DNA from: JACVRX01 sp963831385
GTDB taxonomy: Bacteria; Actinomycetota; Actinomycetes; Jiangellales; Jiangellaceae
DNA length: 64,000 nucleotides
Direction: 5' to 3'
Assembly (NCBI GenBank): GCA_963831385.1
Contig: CAWHPW010000022.1
Coordinates: 1-64,000, forward strand
The notes under the pieces are model-generated. The model ran no database searches, was not told the origin of the DNA, and saw only the letters and a list, made by a program, of their open reading frames with translations. Position 1 is the first letter of the stretch. Each line of letters starts with the position of its first letter. The translations under genes and the position numbers were made by a program. This document shows, piece after piece, positions 8,641-17,256 of this stretch.

Positions 8641-8657
8641 TCACCCCACTCGGGTGA
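8641..8657. promoter_or_regulatory. Operator-like palindrome (site 4)
   Basis: Perfect TCACCC-CACTC-GGGTGA, extended by one flanking base pair pattern to CCTCACCC/GGGTGAGG. It lies in the divergent gap between the LuxR gene (start 8570) and the small gene at 8722, so it could serve both. Confidence 0.65.
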
Positions 8658-8721
8658 GGCATCCACGAGCTGCCGGCGGGATCGTCAAGTATCCGGCACG
8701 GACCTGTCAGGAGGTGGCCCG

Positions 8722-8922
8722 GTGCGGTACGAGTTCCTGATCGCGGGGCAGATCTCCGACGTCGTGAACGCGGCGTTCCCGGAGCTCGATGCCGTCGCCG
8801 CGCCAGCGGGAGGAACGGCGATGTACGGGCCGGTCCGCGATGCGTCGCACCTACGCGGGTTGCTGGCGCGATTCGACGATCTCGGGGTCAGCGTCGTGGA
8901 GATGCGCCAGCTCCCCGACTGA
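8722..8922 (+). CDS. Small conserved 66-aa protein divergent from the LuxR regulator
   Basis: 66 aa, GTG start with a strong AGGAGGT 6-8 nt upstream, so the start is well supported. It begins VRYEFLIAGQISDVV and ends with a segment of the form GPVRDASHLRGLLARFDDLG then VVEMRQLP. I associate this pattern with a family of small soluble actinobacterial proteins of unknown function, often seen near LuxR-type regulators; I cannot name a domain. Predicted alpha/beta, no signal peptide, no cysteines. The operator-like palindrome at 8641 is 65 nt upstream, so it is a likely member of the same regulon. It is followed 11 nt later by the convergent tRNA-Asn gene. Confidence 0.72.
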   Translation: MRYEFLIAGQISDVVNAAFPELDAVAAPAGGTAMYGPVRDASHLRGLLARFDDLGVSVVEMRQLPD

Positions 8923-8933
8923 TGAGCGGTGTG

Positions 8934-9006
8934 CTCCCGCGGTTGGACTCGAACCAACAACCTGCCGGTTAACAGCCGGACGCTCTGCCAATTGAGCTAC
9001 GCGGGA
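8934..9006 (-). tRNA. tRNA-Asn (anticodon GTT)
   Basis: 73-nt cloverleaf on the minus strand: acceptor TCCCGCG/CGCGGGA, discriminator G, D-arm GCTCAATTGGCAGAGC, anticodon loop with GTT, T-arm TTGGTTCGAGTCCAA. Anticodon and discriminator both fit asparagine. Confidence 0.96.
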
Positions 9007-9082
9007 TCGTCGGCATGCGGGGCCGACCGTTCAGGTGAGGATATCAGCGCCGCACAGTCGATTTCGAAGCCACGTGAGGCGG

Positions 9083-9580
9083 CTACTCAACCTCCGCCCT
9101 GACCGCGGTCACCGCTGCTTCGATCTGGTTGCGTGTACCCGGGGCGTCGATCGGCAGCCCGTGATCCACGGCCACGAGCCAGTTCAGCGTCGTCCGGCCG
9201 GGTTGTCGCCGGCCGGTGATCCGCACTCCGTGACGTCCCTCGATCAGTACATACCGGCTGATCACCACGCTGGCCGTCACCTGCTCACGGACCACATCGA
9301 GTAGCCGACCGCCGTTCTCGACTCGCAGTCGGTACTGGCGTGGCCGCGAGCCGAGCAGCGATGTCTCGGTGATCGTGATGAGCTCGTCATCGTTGTCCCA
9401 CGTCGCGTGGTCGATCGTCTCCCAGCCCATGCCGTGATGGCCTCCTGGCTGGGGTACCAGCAGCCGTCTGTTCGTTGCGACCACGGTCCCGCCGTCACTG
9501 ACGGCCGACGCAAGTACCCGCTCGCCTGGCTCGAGCGCGACGCCCTCGACTGCGGTCCGGCGCCGCGAGAAGATGGCCAC
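9083..9580 (-). CDS. Hypothetical PH-like cytoplasmic protein
   Basis: 165 aa without signal peptide or membrane helix. It opens with a basic segment (MAIFSRRR). A beta-rich domain follows with GERVLASAV, TVVATNRRLLVP, and a WETIDHATWDND segment. This is the pattern of bacterial PH-like (GRAM/YdbT-type) domains: a Gly-Glu-x-Val-Leu opening, then Ala-Thr-Asn-Arg-Arg-Leu. No catalytic motif is seen and function is unknown. The start is GTG with only a weak ribosome-binding site. It ends 76 nt before the tRNA-Asn gene and follows a lipoprotein gene 9 nt upstream, suggesting a two-gene unit. Confidence 0.68.
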   Translation of the reverse strand: MAIFSRRRTAVEGVALEPGERVLASAVSDGGTVVATNRRLLVPQPGGHHGMGWETIDHATWDNDDELITITETSLLGSRPRQYRLRVENGGRLLDVVREQVTASVVISRYVLIEGRHGVRITGRRQPGRTTLNWLVAVDHGLPIDAPGTRNQIEAAVTAVRAEVE

Positions 9581-9589
9581 CCAGGGACG

Positions 9590-10120
9590 CTATTCGACGG
9601 TGATTCCGCACTCGTCGCGCAGGTACTGGTCGATACGCGTCCCGGCCTCCTCGAACGCCGCAAACTGCTGTTCGAGTTCGGCGCCGAGCTCCTCGAGCTG
9701 CTGGACCATCCCTGCCGGATCGGTCGCGTCGAGGTCTCGCAGACCGTCGGCGACGCCCTCGATGTAGGACACGACCAGGCTCCAGTCGTCAGCGATTTCA
9801 GCCGGTGGGTCGATGGACTGAAGCGTCTCGAGTGTCTCTTCGGTCGCTCCCAAGGCCGTCTCGGGATCGGTGAGATCCGGGTCTTCTGAGATCTCTTGGA
9901 GTTCCTCTCCGGCGGCCTCGATCTCCGAGCAGAAGTCCCCGCCACTTCCGCCCGAATCGTCTGTCGCATCCGCAGACGGTTCAGCGGTGGGAACCGCGGA
10001 ACTGTCTCCCGTGGCCGCGGGATCGGAACCGACCCCGGGGTCGTCGTCGCCTCCCCCACAGCCGCCCAGCACGACGACAACCAAGGCCAGCCCGGCGCCC
10101 GCCCGCCTCAGACCCCGCAT
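9590..10120 (-). CDS. Secreted lipoprotein of unknown function
   Basis: 176 aa. A classical lipoprotein signal: MRGLRRAGAGLALVVVVLGG followed by Cys, giving lipobox LGGC near residue 21. A low-complexity Ser/Asp/Thr/Pro/Ala linker follows, then an acidic helical domain rich in Glu and Asp (from about residue 62 to the end) with two cysteines (DFCSEIE and DECGI). It is presumably anchored to the outer face of the membrane. The ATG at 10120 gives a proper signal peptide; a further 18 codons upstream would disrupt it. Role not recognised. Confidence 0.75.
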   Translation of the reverse strand: MRGLRRAGAGLALVVVVLGGCGGGDDDPGVGSDPAATGDSSAVPTAEPSADATDDSGGSGGDFCSEIEAAGEELQEISEDPDLTDPETALGATEETLETLQSIDPPAEIADDWSLVVSYIEGVADGLRDLDATDPAGMVQQLEELGAELEQQFAAFEEAGTRIDQYLRDECGITVE

Positions 10121-10180
10121 ATCAACCCCCACGTATTCGCCGCGCGAAGGCGCCGATTCCATCAGGCCGGCCACTCGCCG

Positions 10181-11290
10181 TCAACGAAGGTACTCACGCA
10201 ACGCGGCTGCGAAGCGACCTCGGCGGAGCTTGGAGAGCGTCTTGGCCTCGATCTGGCGCACCCGCTCGCGGGTGACGCCGAAGTGGCGCCCGACCTCCTC
10301 CAGCGTCCGCGCCTCACCGTCGTCGAGTCCGTACCGCAGCCGGACGACGGCCTGCTCCCGCTCACCAAGGGAGCCGAGCACTGTGTCGAGGTGGTCCTTG
10401 AGCATGAGCTGTGCAACGAAGTCCGCTGGGGTTTCCGTATCGGCGTCCTCGATCAGATCTCCGAGCTCGTTCTCGGTCGCCTCGCCGACCGGCGTGTGCA
10501 GGCTGACCGGTTCGTAGGCAAAGGACAACAGGTCGACGACGCGAGTGATCTCCAGGCCGGTCTCGACAGCCAGCTCACGCGGGCTCGGCTCGTGGCCGAG
10601 CTCCTGCAGAAGGCGACGCTGGACACGCAGCACTTTGTTCATGCTCTCGACGACATGGACCGGCATCCGGATCGTCCTGCTCTGGTCGGCCAGCGCCCGT
10701 GAGATCGCCTGCCTGATCCACCAGGTCGCGTAGGTAGAGAACTTGTAGCCCTTGACGTAGTCGAACTTCTCGACGGCCCGGATGAGCCCGACGTTGCCCT
10801 CCTGCACGAGGTCGAGCAGGGGCAGACCGCGCCCGAGATAGCGTTTGGCGACCGAGACCACCAGGCGCAGATTCGCCTCGATGAGCCGACGCTTGGCTTC
10901 GCGGCCCTGCCAGACCAGCTGCCGCAGCTCGGCACGAAGACTGGCGTCGACATCCGCGTCGCGCTCGAGGCGGTCCTGCGCGAACAGACCCGCTTCGATG
11001 GCCCGGGCCAGCTCGACCTCCTCGGCCGCGGTGAGCAGGGGAACTCGACCGATCTCGCGCAGGTACTGACGAACCAGATCGGGCGCGCGTTCGGCGCCCG
11101 TCCAGGTGGCCCGGGCGACAATCGTCTCGATTTCGATCGACTCGTCATCAGCCGTTTCGTCGACGGTGTCAGCGACGCTCGTCATCCGGAGAGAGTCGTC
11201 GACCGGCGCATCGTTCGGCCGACGCTGCGCCGGGATCACCGACGCCGTGGCCAGGTTCTGCACCGGTCCTACCACCGACACAGCCACCAC
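10181..11290 (-). CDS. RNA polymerase sigma factor, group 2 (principal-like, HrdB/SigB-type)
   Basis: 369 aa. Region 1.2 (VRQYLREIGRVPLLTAAEE), regions 2.1-2.4 (RLIEANLRLVVSVAKRYLGR, then FDYVKGYKFSTYATWWIRQA), region 3 and region 4 (RTLEEVGRHFGVTRERVRQI) are all present. This matches the sigma-70 core of primary factors. It lacks the long acidic N-terminal extension of the housekeeping sigma and has small changes in region 2 (FDYVKG rather than FDYTKG, SRALADQSRTIRMPVHVVES), so I place it in group 2 (non-essential, stress or stationary phase). The GTG at 11290 is uncertain; an ATG at 11185 is an alternative. It lies just downstream of dnaG, as primary-type sigma genes often do. Confidence 0.88.
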   Translation of the reverse strand: MVAVSVVGPVQNLATASVIPAQRRPNDAPVDDSLRMTSVADTVDETADDESIEIETIVARATWTGAERAPDLVRQYLREIGRVPLLTAAEEVELARAIEAGLFAQDRLERDADVDASLRAELRQLVWQGREAKRRLIEANLRLVVSVAKRYLGRGLPLLDLVQEGNVGLIRAVEKFDYVKGYKFSTYATWWIRQAISRALADQSRTIRMPVHVVESMNKVLRVQRRLLQELGHEPSPRELAVETGLEITRVVDLLSFAYEPVSLHTPVGEATENELGDLIEDADTETPADFVAQLMLKDHLDTVLGSLGEREQAVVRLRYGLDDGEARTLEEVGRHFGVTRERVRQIEAKTLSKLRRGRFAAALREYLR

Positions 11291-11363
11291 CTCGAGTGGA
11301 CTACCGTCCAGTGTGCCGCGTCGGAGCGGATTTGTTACCGAGAATTCTTTGGCCTGCCCCGAA

Positions 11364-13269
11364 TCACGAGCTTCCCAGGCCCCGCTCGCGAAGGTTCCGG
11401 CGGTGCTTCTCCAAGGTCATCAACTCGGCGAAGAGCCGGTTGTAGGCGGCGGTCTGTTCCGACGGATCGGTTCGCTGAAGCCGTGCCTTCACGGTCACGA
11501 GTCGGCGGGAGACCCACACCTCGTGCAGTACGGAGCACCAACGAGTCGACGTACCGGGGAAGCGCATCCTCGGTCCGTTCCGGGATTCGCTCGACGGCCA
11601 GTTCCACCACAAGCAGCCGGCTAGCTTCGTCCACGGCTGCGGTTGTCAGCGAGTCGACCCACGCGGAGCCGCCGCCTTGGGTCGCACAGCCACCAGCTTT
11701 GCGAATCGTTTCGCGCACTGCTCGGTAGGCAGGTGAGAGAAAGGCCTCAGGCTCCAAGTCATCGAATACCGGACCCGCGAGCGCCGGCCGCTGGACCGCG
11801 ACGCGCAGGACAGCCCGCTCAAGCTCAAGTGTCTCGGGATCTATATCGCCATGAACCGGAACGCCCAAGGCTTGTTGATCTGGCGCGACCGATTCGGCGC
11901 GTCTGCTCGGCCTCGATCTCCCACCTACAGATCCTGCCGACGCGCGTACTCGGTACACGACGGCGAGCTCGTCCGGTGCACCCACCCAGCCCGCGAGCTT
12001 GCGCGCGTACTCGTCGCGCAGTGCGTGGTCGCGGATCCGGGCCACGAGCGGGATGGTGCGATCCAACGCCCGGGTCCGGCCCTCCGCGGTATCCAGGTCG
12101 AACTCGGCAAGGGTCGTTCTGATCGCGAAGTGAAACAGCGGCTGGCGCCGGGCCACGAGCTCGCGCACGGCGGCGTCGCCGGACTGCTGCCTCAGCTCAC
12201 ACGGGTCCAGGCCGCCGGGCTCGATGGCAACGAAGGTCTGGCCGACAAAGCGCTGGTCGCCGTCGAAGGCCCGCATCGCGGCGCGCTGTCCCGCCTCGTC
12301 GCCGTCGAAGGTGAACACGACCTCGCCGCGGAACTCGTCCTGGTCTCGCAGCAGCCGCCGCAGTATCCGGGCGTGGTCCTCGCCGAAAGACGTCCCGCAC
12401 GTCGCCACGGCAGTTTCCACCCCGGCCAGGTGACATGCCATGACGTCGGTGTACCCCTCGACGACAACCGCCTGCGACCGTCGGGCGATCTCCTTCTTCG
12501 CCAGGTCGACCCCGTAGAGGACGTGGCTCTTCTTGTAGATGGGTGTCTCGGCCGTGTTGAGGTACTTCGCGTCGATCCTGTCGTCGTCGTACAGCCGCCG
12601 CGCGCCGAAGCCGACGACATCTCCGAGCAGGTCGCGGATCGGCCACACCAACCGGCCGCGGAATCGGTCGTACGGCGCCGACCGGCCCGACGCGACCAGT
12701 CCGGCGGTGACGAGCTCATCGTCGCTGAATCCGCGCTGACGCAGATGCTTCCACAGCGCCTCGCCTGTGCGAGGCGCATAACCGACGCCGAAACGGACTG
12801 CGGCATCGCGGTCGAAATTCCGTTCATCCAGGAACCGGCGGCCGGGCACCGCCTCCGCCGACTCGGCCAGCTGCTCGGCGTAAAAGGCGGCTGCGTCCCG
12901 ATGCGCCTCGACCAAACGGGTCCGCTGTTCCCGGTGTGGCTGCGGTCCGGTGCCGGCTCGGCTTTCCTCGTAGCGCAGTTGCATGCCGACCTTGACCGCA
13001 AGCCGCTCGATCGCCTCGGCGAACGACAGCTGCTCAACCTTCTCGACGAACCGGATGACGTCGCCGCCCTGGTTACACCCGAAGCAGAAATACATTCCCC
13101 GCGCCGGAGTGACGTGGAACGACGGTGTCTTCTCGTCGTGGAAGGGGCACAGTCCCTTCAGCGAGCCGCCACCCGCATTGCGCAGGGCCACGAACTCGCC
13201 GACGATCTCCTCGATCTTCGCCCTTTCGCGGATCGTCGCGATGTCCTCGTCGCGGATCCGCCCAGCCAC
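11364..13269 (-). CDS. dnaG: DNA primase DnaG, with an apparent frameshift near its C-terminus
   Basis: DnaG makes RNA primers at the replication fork. The zinc-binding domain (CPFHDEKTPSF, then YFCFGCNQGG), the TOPRIM core (VVEGYTDVMA, then FTFDGDEAGQ) and the C-terminal helicase-interaction region are visible. The main frame diverges at about 11527-11530 into unrelated residues and stops at 11335. Shifting frame by one base there restores the expected end, VSRRLVTVKARLQRTDP then YNRLFAELMTLEKHRRNLRE, to a stop at 11364. One extra base, or two missing bases, explains it; sequencing error or a real mutation cannot be told apart here. The GTG at 13269 gives the family start VAGRIRDEDI; a GTG at 13326 is less likely. 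Confidence 0.9.
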
Positions 13270-13380
13270 GCCGTGGAGTCTACGAGCCGCCGCCGTGAAG
13301 GGATCCCCGGCGGTGCTCTCGTCCACACGCCGTCACGCGTGGCACGGAGCAGCCGTCCCACAAAAGCCGTGAAACGGGCG

Positions 13381-13438
13381 CCATGACAACGGTTCACCGT
13401 GCCACGTGCGACGGTTCAGCCGTGCCACGTGGTCATGG
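13381..13438. repeat. Tandem repeat unit within an inverted repeat, left flank of the DUF559 remnant
   Basis: Two tandem units of GGTTCAnCGTGCCACGTG (starting at 13391 and 13413) are enclosed by the inverted repeat CCATGAC (13381-13387) / GTCATGG (13432-13438). A degenerate copy of the two-unit array is present at 14592-14630, on the other side of the decayed DUF559 gene. Function unknown; it looks like the border of an inserted element. Confidence 0.65.
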
Positions 13439-13441
13439 GTG

Positions 13442-14422
13442 TCATCGGTCGGCCGTCCGAGGGAGCAGCGGCGTCACCCCGTAGATCTCGCTCGCCACTC
13501 GGGATTGACGGAATATGCGATCGATCACGCGGTCTGGATGGTGCAAAATCTCCGATCCGGTCCAGCGAACGACGACGTAGCCAGCCTCTTCGATCCGCAG
13601 CTGCCGGGCCTTCTCCTCGACGAGGACCCGCTCAGGGTCGCCATTCGGGTCGGAGTACTTGACCTGCCCATCCGCCTCACCGGCAAGCCGGTGGGCCTGC
13701 CAGCGGAAGTCGGATCGGACACCACCAGTCCCGTGACCAACGATCCACTGATTGCACTCCGGCAGGGGCAAGTGACGTACGACGAAAACCGCGAAAGACA
13801 TGACTCGACCGGCGACTCGCGAAGATCGTGAGGCATGGTCGCACGAAGCGGCGCACGGCCCTGGATCCACTCCAGCCGGTCATCCGGTCGCGATCCGTGG
13901 AGCTCTGCCTGCGTAGGCGAAGCCGCGGGCCAATGCCGCATCCGCCAGCACAAGGCCTGCTGCGAAGCCGTGCAGGCGGGCGACATCCGAGGCCGTTCGG
14001 GCTGGACTGAGGACCGCCATTCTCCACTCTGCACCGACGTCGCGTGGGTCGACCGATGCGCCGTGCGAAGGCGACGCCCGGAGCGGTAGAGCCGGCGCCC
14101 TTCCCCGCGCGTCGCTTGCGAGATGGTCACCAGGGCAGGCTGGCCGTGTGGCACCGGCAGACCGTTCAGCACCGCTGCCGTGTAGTGGCTGGCCCAGCCT
14201 CGACGGCCGAGCGAGAGCCAGGCCGCTCGTGCCTCGAGCACATGCCGGAGTCGGCGGCGATCGTTCGACGTCTGCTGCCAGAGCTCGGCGTCGGCAAAGA
14301 GGCCGCTGCGCACTCGAACCAGGCGACGCTGTGTCGAGCGCATGACGAACTGCTGCAAGCGCTCGGTCTTGCCGCACTGAATCGGCTCGGCGAGCGGTGA
14401 AGACCATCGGCAACTGGTCCAT
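13442..14422 (-). pseudogene. Decayed DUF559 (Vsr-like endonuclease fold) protein gene
   Basis: The recognisable parts of a roughly 320-aa DUF559 protein are scattered over two reading frames. The N-terminus (MDQLPMVFTARRADSV) and the segment MAVLSPARTASDVARLHGFA are in one frame. RRLVRVRSGLFADAELW and ESPVESCLSRFSS are in the other. The C-terminal nuclease-like part (VRSDFRWQAHRLAGEADGQV, then VLVEEKARQLRIEEAGY, VVVRWTGSEI) is back in the first frame after an internal stop at 13880. At least four frame changes are needed, so it is inactive. DUF559 proteins are accessory actinobacterial genes related to Vsr-like endonucleases and AbiEi-type antitoxin architectures. Related short repeats flank it at 13381 and 14592. 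Confidence 0.8.
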
Positions 14423-14591
14423 GATCGATGCAAGCCTGGCCGAATCCTGTAACGGTGAACGTTCTCGTCATCCACAGGCACGACCATGGCAGCGGTCGTC
14501 CGGGTCCGGTGCAGGCGAAGGCCGAGAACTCAATTTCGCGAATGGCACGTTGAGGCGCTCCACAAACCAGGCTCAACCGGGCGCCCAGCAG

Positions 14592-14630
14592 CGGTCCACC
14601 GTGCCAGTCGCGACGTTTAGCGTGCCATCG
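14592..14630. repeat. Degenerate copy of the flanking repeat, right side of the DUF559 remnant
   Basis: GGTCCACCGTGCCA followed by GCGACGTTTAGCGTGCCA parallels the two-unit array at 13391-13432 in order and spacing, with several substitutions and one missing base. The rest of 14423-14742 (about 320 nt) holds no gene that I can support. Confidence 0.5.
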
Positions 14631-14742
14631 GAGTCAGGAACGCGAGATCGCGCGGGGTCGGGCGAGCTGACAGCGAGGCCTGTCGCCGGCCGAGAAGACT
14701 ACGGCGGGTCAGGCGGGACTGGCCTAGAGAGTTGCGCGAGTT

Positions 14743-15957
14743 TCAGACCTCGCCGAGGGGAACCGTTGGGTCGGCCAGGCGATCGGGGTCGAGAGACCGG
14801 CCGGAGGCAACGACCGCCTTGATCGGGTCGATGCCGTCGTCCCAGAGGTTGACGTGCATGCCCGCGAGCGCGCGGCCATTACTGAGCCAGAAGGCCTGGA
14901 ACTCCCGGCCGGCCAGGTCGCCGCGCACGACGACCCGGTCGTACGAGCCGGGCGGGGCGTGTCCGATGTACTCCATGCCGAGGTCGTACTGGTCGGTGAA
15001 GAAGTACGGCAGCTCGTCGTAGACGACGTCCTGGCCGAGCATCGATCGCGCCGCGACAGGGCCGCCGTTCAATGCGTTGGCCCAATGCTCGACCCGGATC
15101 CGGGTGCCGAGAATCGGGTGCTCTGCAGCGGCCACATCGCCCGCGGCGAAGACATCCGGCGCCGACGTCTGCAGCGACGCGTCCACCGCCACGCCGTCCT
15201 CGATTGCCAGTCCGGCCGCCTCGGCCAGCTCGAGCGCCGGACGAATGCCGACGCCGACGACCACCGCGTCAGCATCGATCTCGTCGCCCGTCGAATCGAC
15301 CACCGAGAGGCCGCCATCGCCAGACCGGATCCGCTCGACGCCCGTGCCCAGGCGCAGATCGACGTCGTGCTCACGGTGCAGGTCGGCGAAGACCTTCGCG
15401 ACGTCGTCGCCGAGCACCCGCTGCAACGGGAGATCGGCGACCTCGAGGACCGTCACGGCAGCTCCATGGTGGCGCGCTGCAGCCGCCACCTCCAACCCGA
15501 TCCAGCCAGCACCGACCACGACGACTCGGCCACCGGAAGTCAGCGCTGCGCGGATCCGGTCTGAGTCCGGCAGCTCGCGCAAATACAAGAGGCCGTCGGA
15601 TTCGGCGCCAGGAACGTCGAGTCGACGCGGGGTGGAGCCGGTCGTCAGCAGCAGCTTGTCGTACCGCAGCCGCTCGCCGTCGCCGAGCTCCACCTCGTGC
15701 GAGGCGGGGTCCAATGCTGTGGCCCGCGTGGAAAGGCGCAAGCCCACGTCGTGCTCGTCGTACCACGCCTGCGGATGCACGAACGCCGAGTCACGTTCCT
15801 CGGATCCGAGCAGATAGCCCTTGGAGAGCGGCGGGCGCTCGTAGGGGCGCTCCGCCTCGGCACAGACCAGCACGATCTCTCCGTCGTATCCCTCGGCTCG
15901 AAGAGTCTCCGCCGCTTTGGCACCGGCCAAGCCGCCGCCGACGATCACGAATGCCAT
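14743..15957 (-). CDS. FAD/NAD(P)-dependent ferredoxin (rubredoxin) reductase-like oxidoreductase
   Basis: 404 aa. Two Rossmann folds: FAD-binding FVIVGGGLAGAKAAETLRAE at residues 3-22 and NAD(P)-binding RVVVVGAGWIGLEVAAAARH near 144-163. The second FAD signature TSAPDVFAAGDVA lies near residue 263. ERPYERPPLSKGYL is typical of oxygenase-coupled NADH:ferredoxin reductases (BphA4/PdR type), and the C-terminal reductase domain ends the protein. It passes electrons from NAD(P)H to a ferredoxin or rubredoxin serving a P450 or oxygenase; no partner is adjacent. It lies 58 nt downstream of dgt on the same strand. Confidence 0.88.
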   Translation of the reverse strand: MAFVIVGGGLAGAKAAETLRAEGYDGEIVLVCAEAERPYERPPLSKGYLLGSEERDSAFVHPQAWYDEHDVGLRLSTRATALDPASHEVELGDGERLRYDKLLLTTGSTPRRLDVPGAESDGLLYLRELPDSDRIRAALTSGGRVVVVGAGWIGLEVAAAARHHGAAVTVLEVADLPLQRVLGDDVAKVFADLHREHDVDLRLGTGVERIRSGDGGLSVVDSTGDEIDADAVVVGVGIRPALELAEAAGLAIEDGVAVDASLQTSAPDVFAAGDVAAAEHPILGTRIRVEHWANALNGGPVAARSMLGQDVVYDELPYFFTDQYDLGMEYIGHAPPGSYDRVVVRGDLAGREFQAFWLSNGRALAGMHVNLWDDGIDPIKAVVASGRSLDPDRLADPTVPLGEV

Positions 15958-16015
15958 ACCGGGTCACCTCATCTGTTCGGTACATCAGTGTCAACGGCTG
16001 CAAACCGCGTCCGGC

Positions 16016-17245
16016 TCAGCCAGCAACCAGCCGACTGTGCCAGAGATAGGCAGAGGCGTCGGTCAGCGAGGCCACTTGGTCCACGACCACCCGTAGCCGT
16101 GCGCCATCATCTCCGGCCGTCGACCAGTCGGCTCGGAAGGAGGCGTCGAGGCTATCCGGGGCGTCAGCGGACAGAGCGTCGACCAGCTCGTGCAGCATGT
16201 CCCGCTGCCGGGCATAGAGCGGAGCCCGGTCCGACGCCGTCATCACATAGACAGCGGCCAGCCCCTTCAGCACGGCCACCTCGACCTGCGTCGCCCGCGG
16301 AACGACGAGGTCGGCGGCGTAGCGGGTCAACTGGCCACCGCCGTAGGCCGCGTGCGTCGCCGCTTGGGCGGCGGCGGCAAACCGGCCGATCAGCTGGCTG
16401 GTCATGTCCTTCAGCGCGGCGAGGGTACGCCGGCCACCGTCGAACCCGCCGACCCAGAACGGCAGCGCTCGCAGCCGGTCGAGGGCGTCGAGCACCTCTT
16501 CCGACGATGTGTTGTCGTCGAGATACCAGTCACACGTCAGCTCCGCGACCCGCTCCCGCTCGGTTGTGTCAGCCACAACCGTGTCGGGCCCCAGGCGCTC
16601 GGCAACGATGGCGTCCTCGACGTCGTGGACGCTGTAGGCGACGTCGTCGGCGAAGTCCATCACCTGGGCTTCCAAGCACCGCCGCTCCCCCGGTGCTCCG
16701 TCGCGCATCCACGAGAACACCGCAGCGTCGTCGAGGTAGACCCCGAACTTCGCCACTCCCGCGGCCCGCAGCCACGGGTACTTCGTCGCCGCGTCCAAGC
16801 TTGCGCGGGTGAGGTTGAGACCGGCGGGTCGGCCGTCGGGATGGGCCGCCTTCGCCTCGAGTCGAGTCAGCACCCGCAGCGTCTGCGCATTGCCCTCGAA
16901 CCCGCCGATGTCAGCTGCGACCTCGTTCAGCGCTGTCTCACCGTTGTGGCCGAACGGCGGATGCCCGAGGTCATGTGCGAGGCAGGCGGTGTCGACGACG
17001 TCGGGGTCACAGCCGAGAGCCTTGCCCAGCTCGCGGCCGACCTGCGCGACCTCGAGGGAATGGGTCAGCCGGTTTCGGACGAAGTCGTCCGTGCTCGGCG
17101 CGACGACCTGCGTCTTGGCAGCGAGTCGACGCAACGATGCGGAGTGGACTACTCGGGCGCGGTCACGTTCGAAGGCCGTCCGGTCCGACCGCTTCGGCGG
17201 CTCCGGGGCCCACCGGTCGCGGTCGCTGTCCTGGTAATCGCTCAA
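16016..17245 (-). CDS. dgt: Deoxyguanosinetriphosphate triphosphohydrolase-like protein (HD domain)
   Basis: 409 aa from the chosen start. Hydrolyses dNTPs to deoxynucleoside and triphosphate. The HD-domain metal ligands are clear: RNRLTHSLEVAQVGRELG (His), TACLAHDLGHPPFGHNGE (His-Asp), and FADDVAYSVHDVED (Asp). The family's opening DRWAPEPPKRSDRTAFERDR is present. I chose the TTG at 17245 because it begins 12 nt after the ppdK stop and gives the length expected of relatives; no clear ribosome-binding site supports it. Upstream frame overlaps ppdK in an unrelated reading. Downstream of ppdK and upstream of the flavoprotein gene, all on one strand. Confidence 0.88.
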   Translation of the reverse strand: MSDYQDSDRDRWAPEPPKRSDRTAFERDRARVVHSASLRRLAAKTQVVAPSTDDFVRNRLTHSLEVAQVGRELGKALGCDPDVVDTACLAHDLGHPPFGHNGETALNEVAADIGGFEGNAQTLRVLTRLEAKAAHPDGRPAGLNLTRASLDAATKYPWLRAAGVAKFGVYLDDAAVFSWMRDGAPGERRCLEAQVMDFADDVAYSVHDVEDAIVAERLGPDTVVADTTERERVAELTCDWYLDDNTSSEEVLDALDRLRALPFWVGGFDGGRRTLAALKDMTSQLIGRFAAAAQAATHAAYGGGQLTRYAADLVVPRATQVEVAVLKGLAAVYVMTASDRAPLYARQRDMLHELVDALSADAPDSLDASFRADWSTAGDDGARLRVVVDQVASLTDASAYLWHSRLVAG

Positions 17246-17256
17246 GTCGGCCGCAG

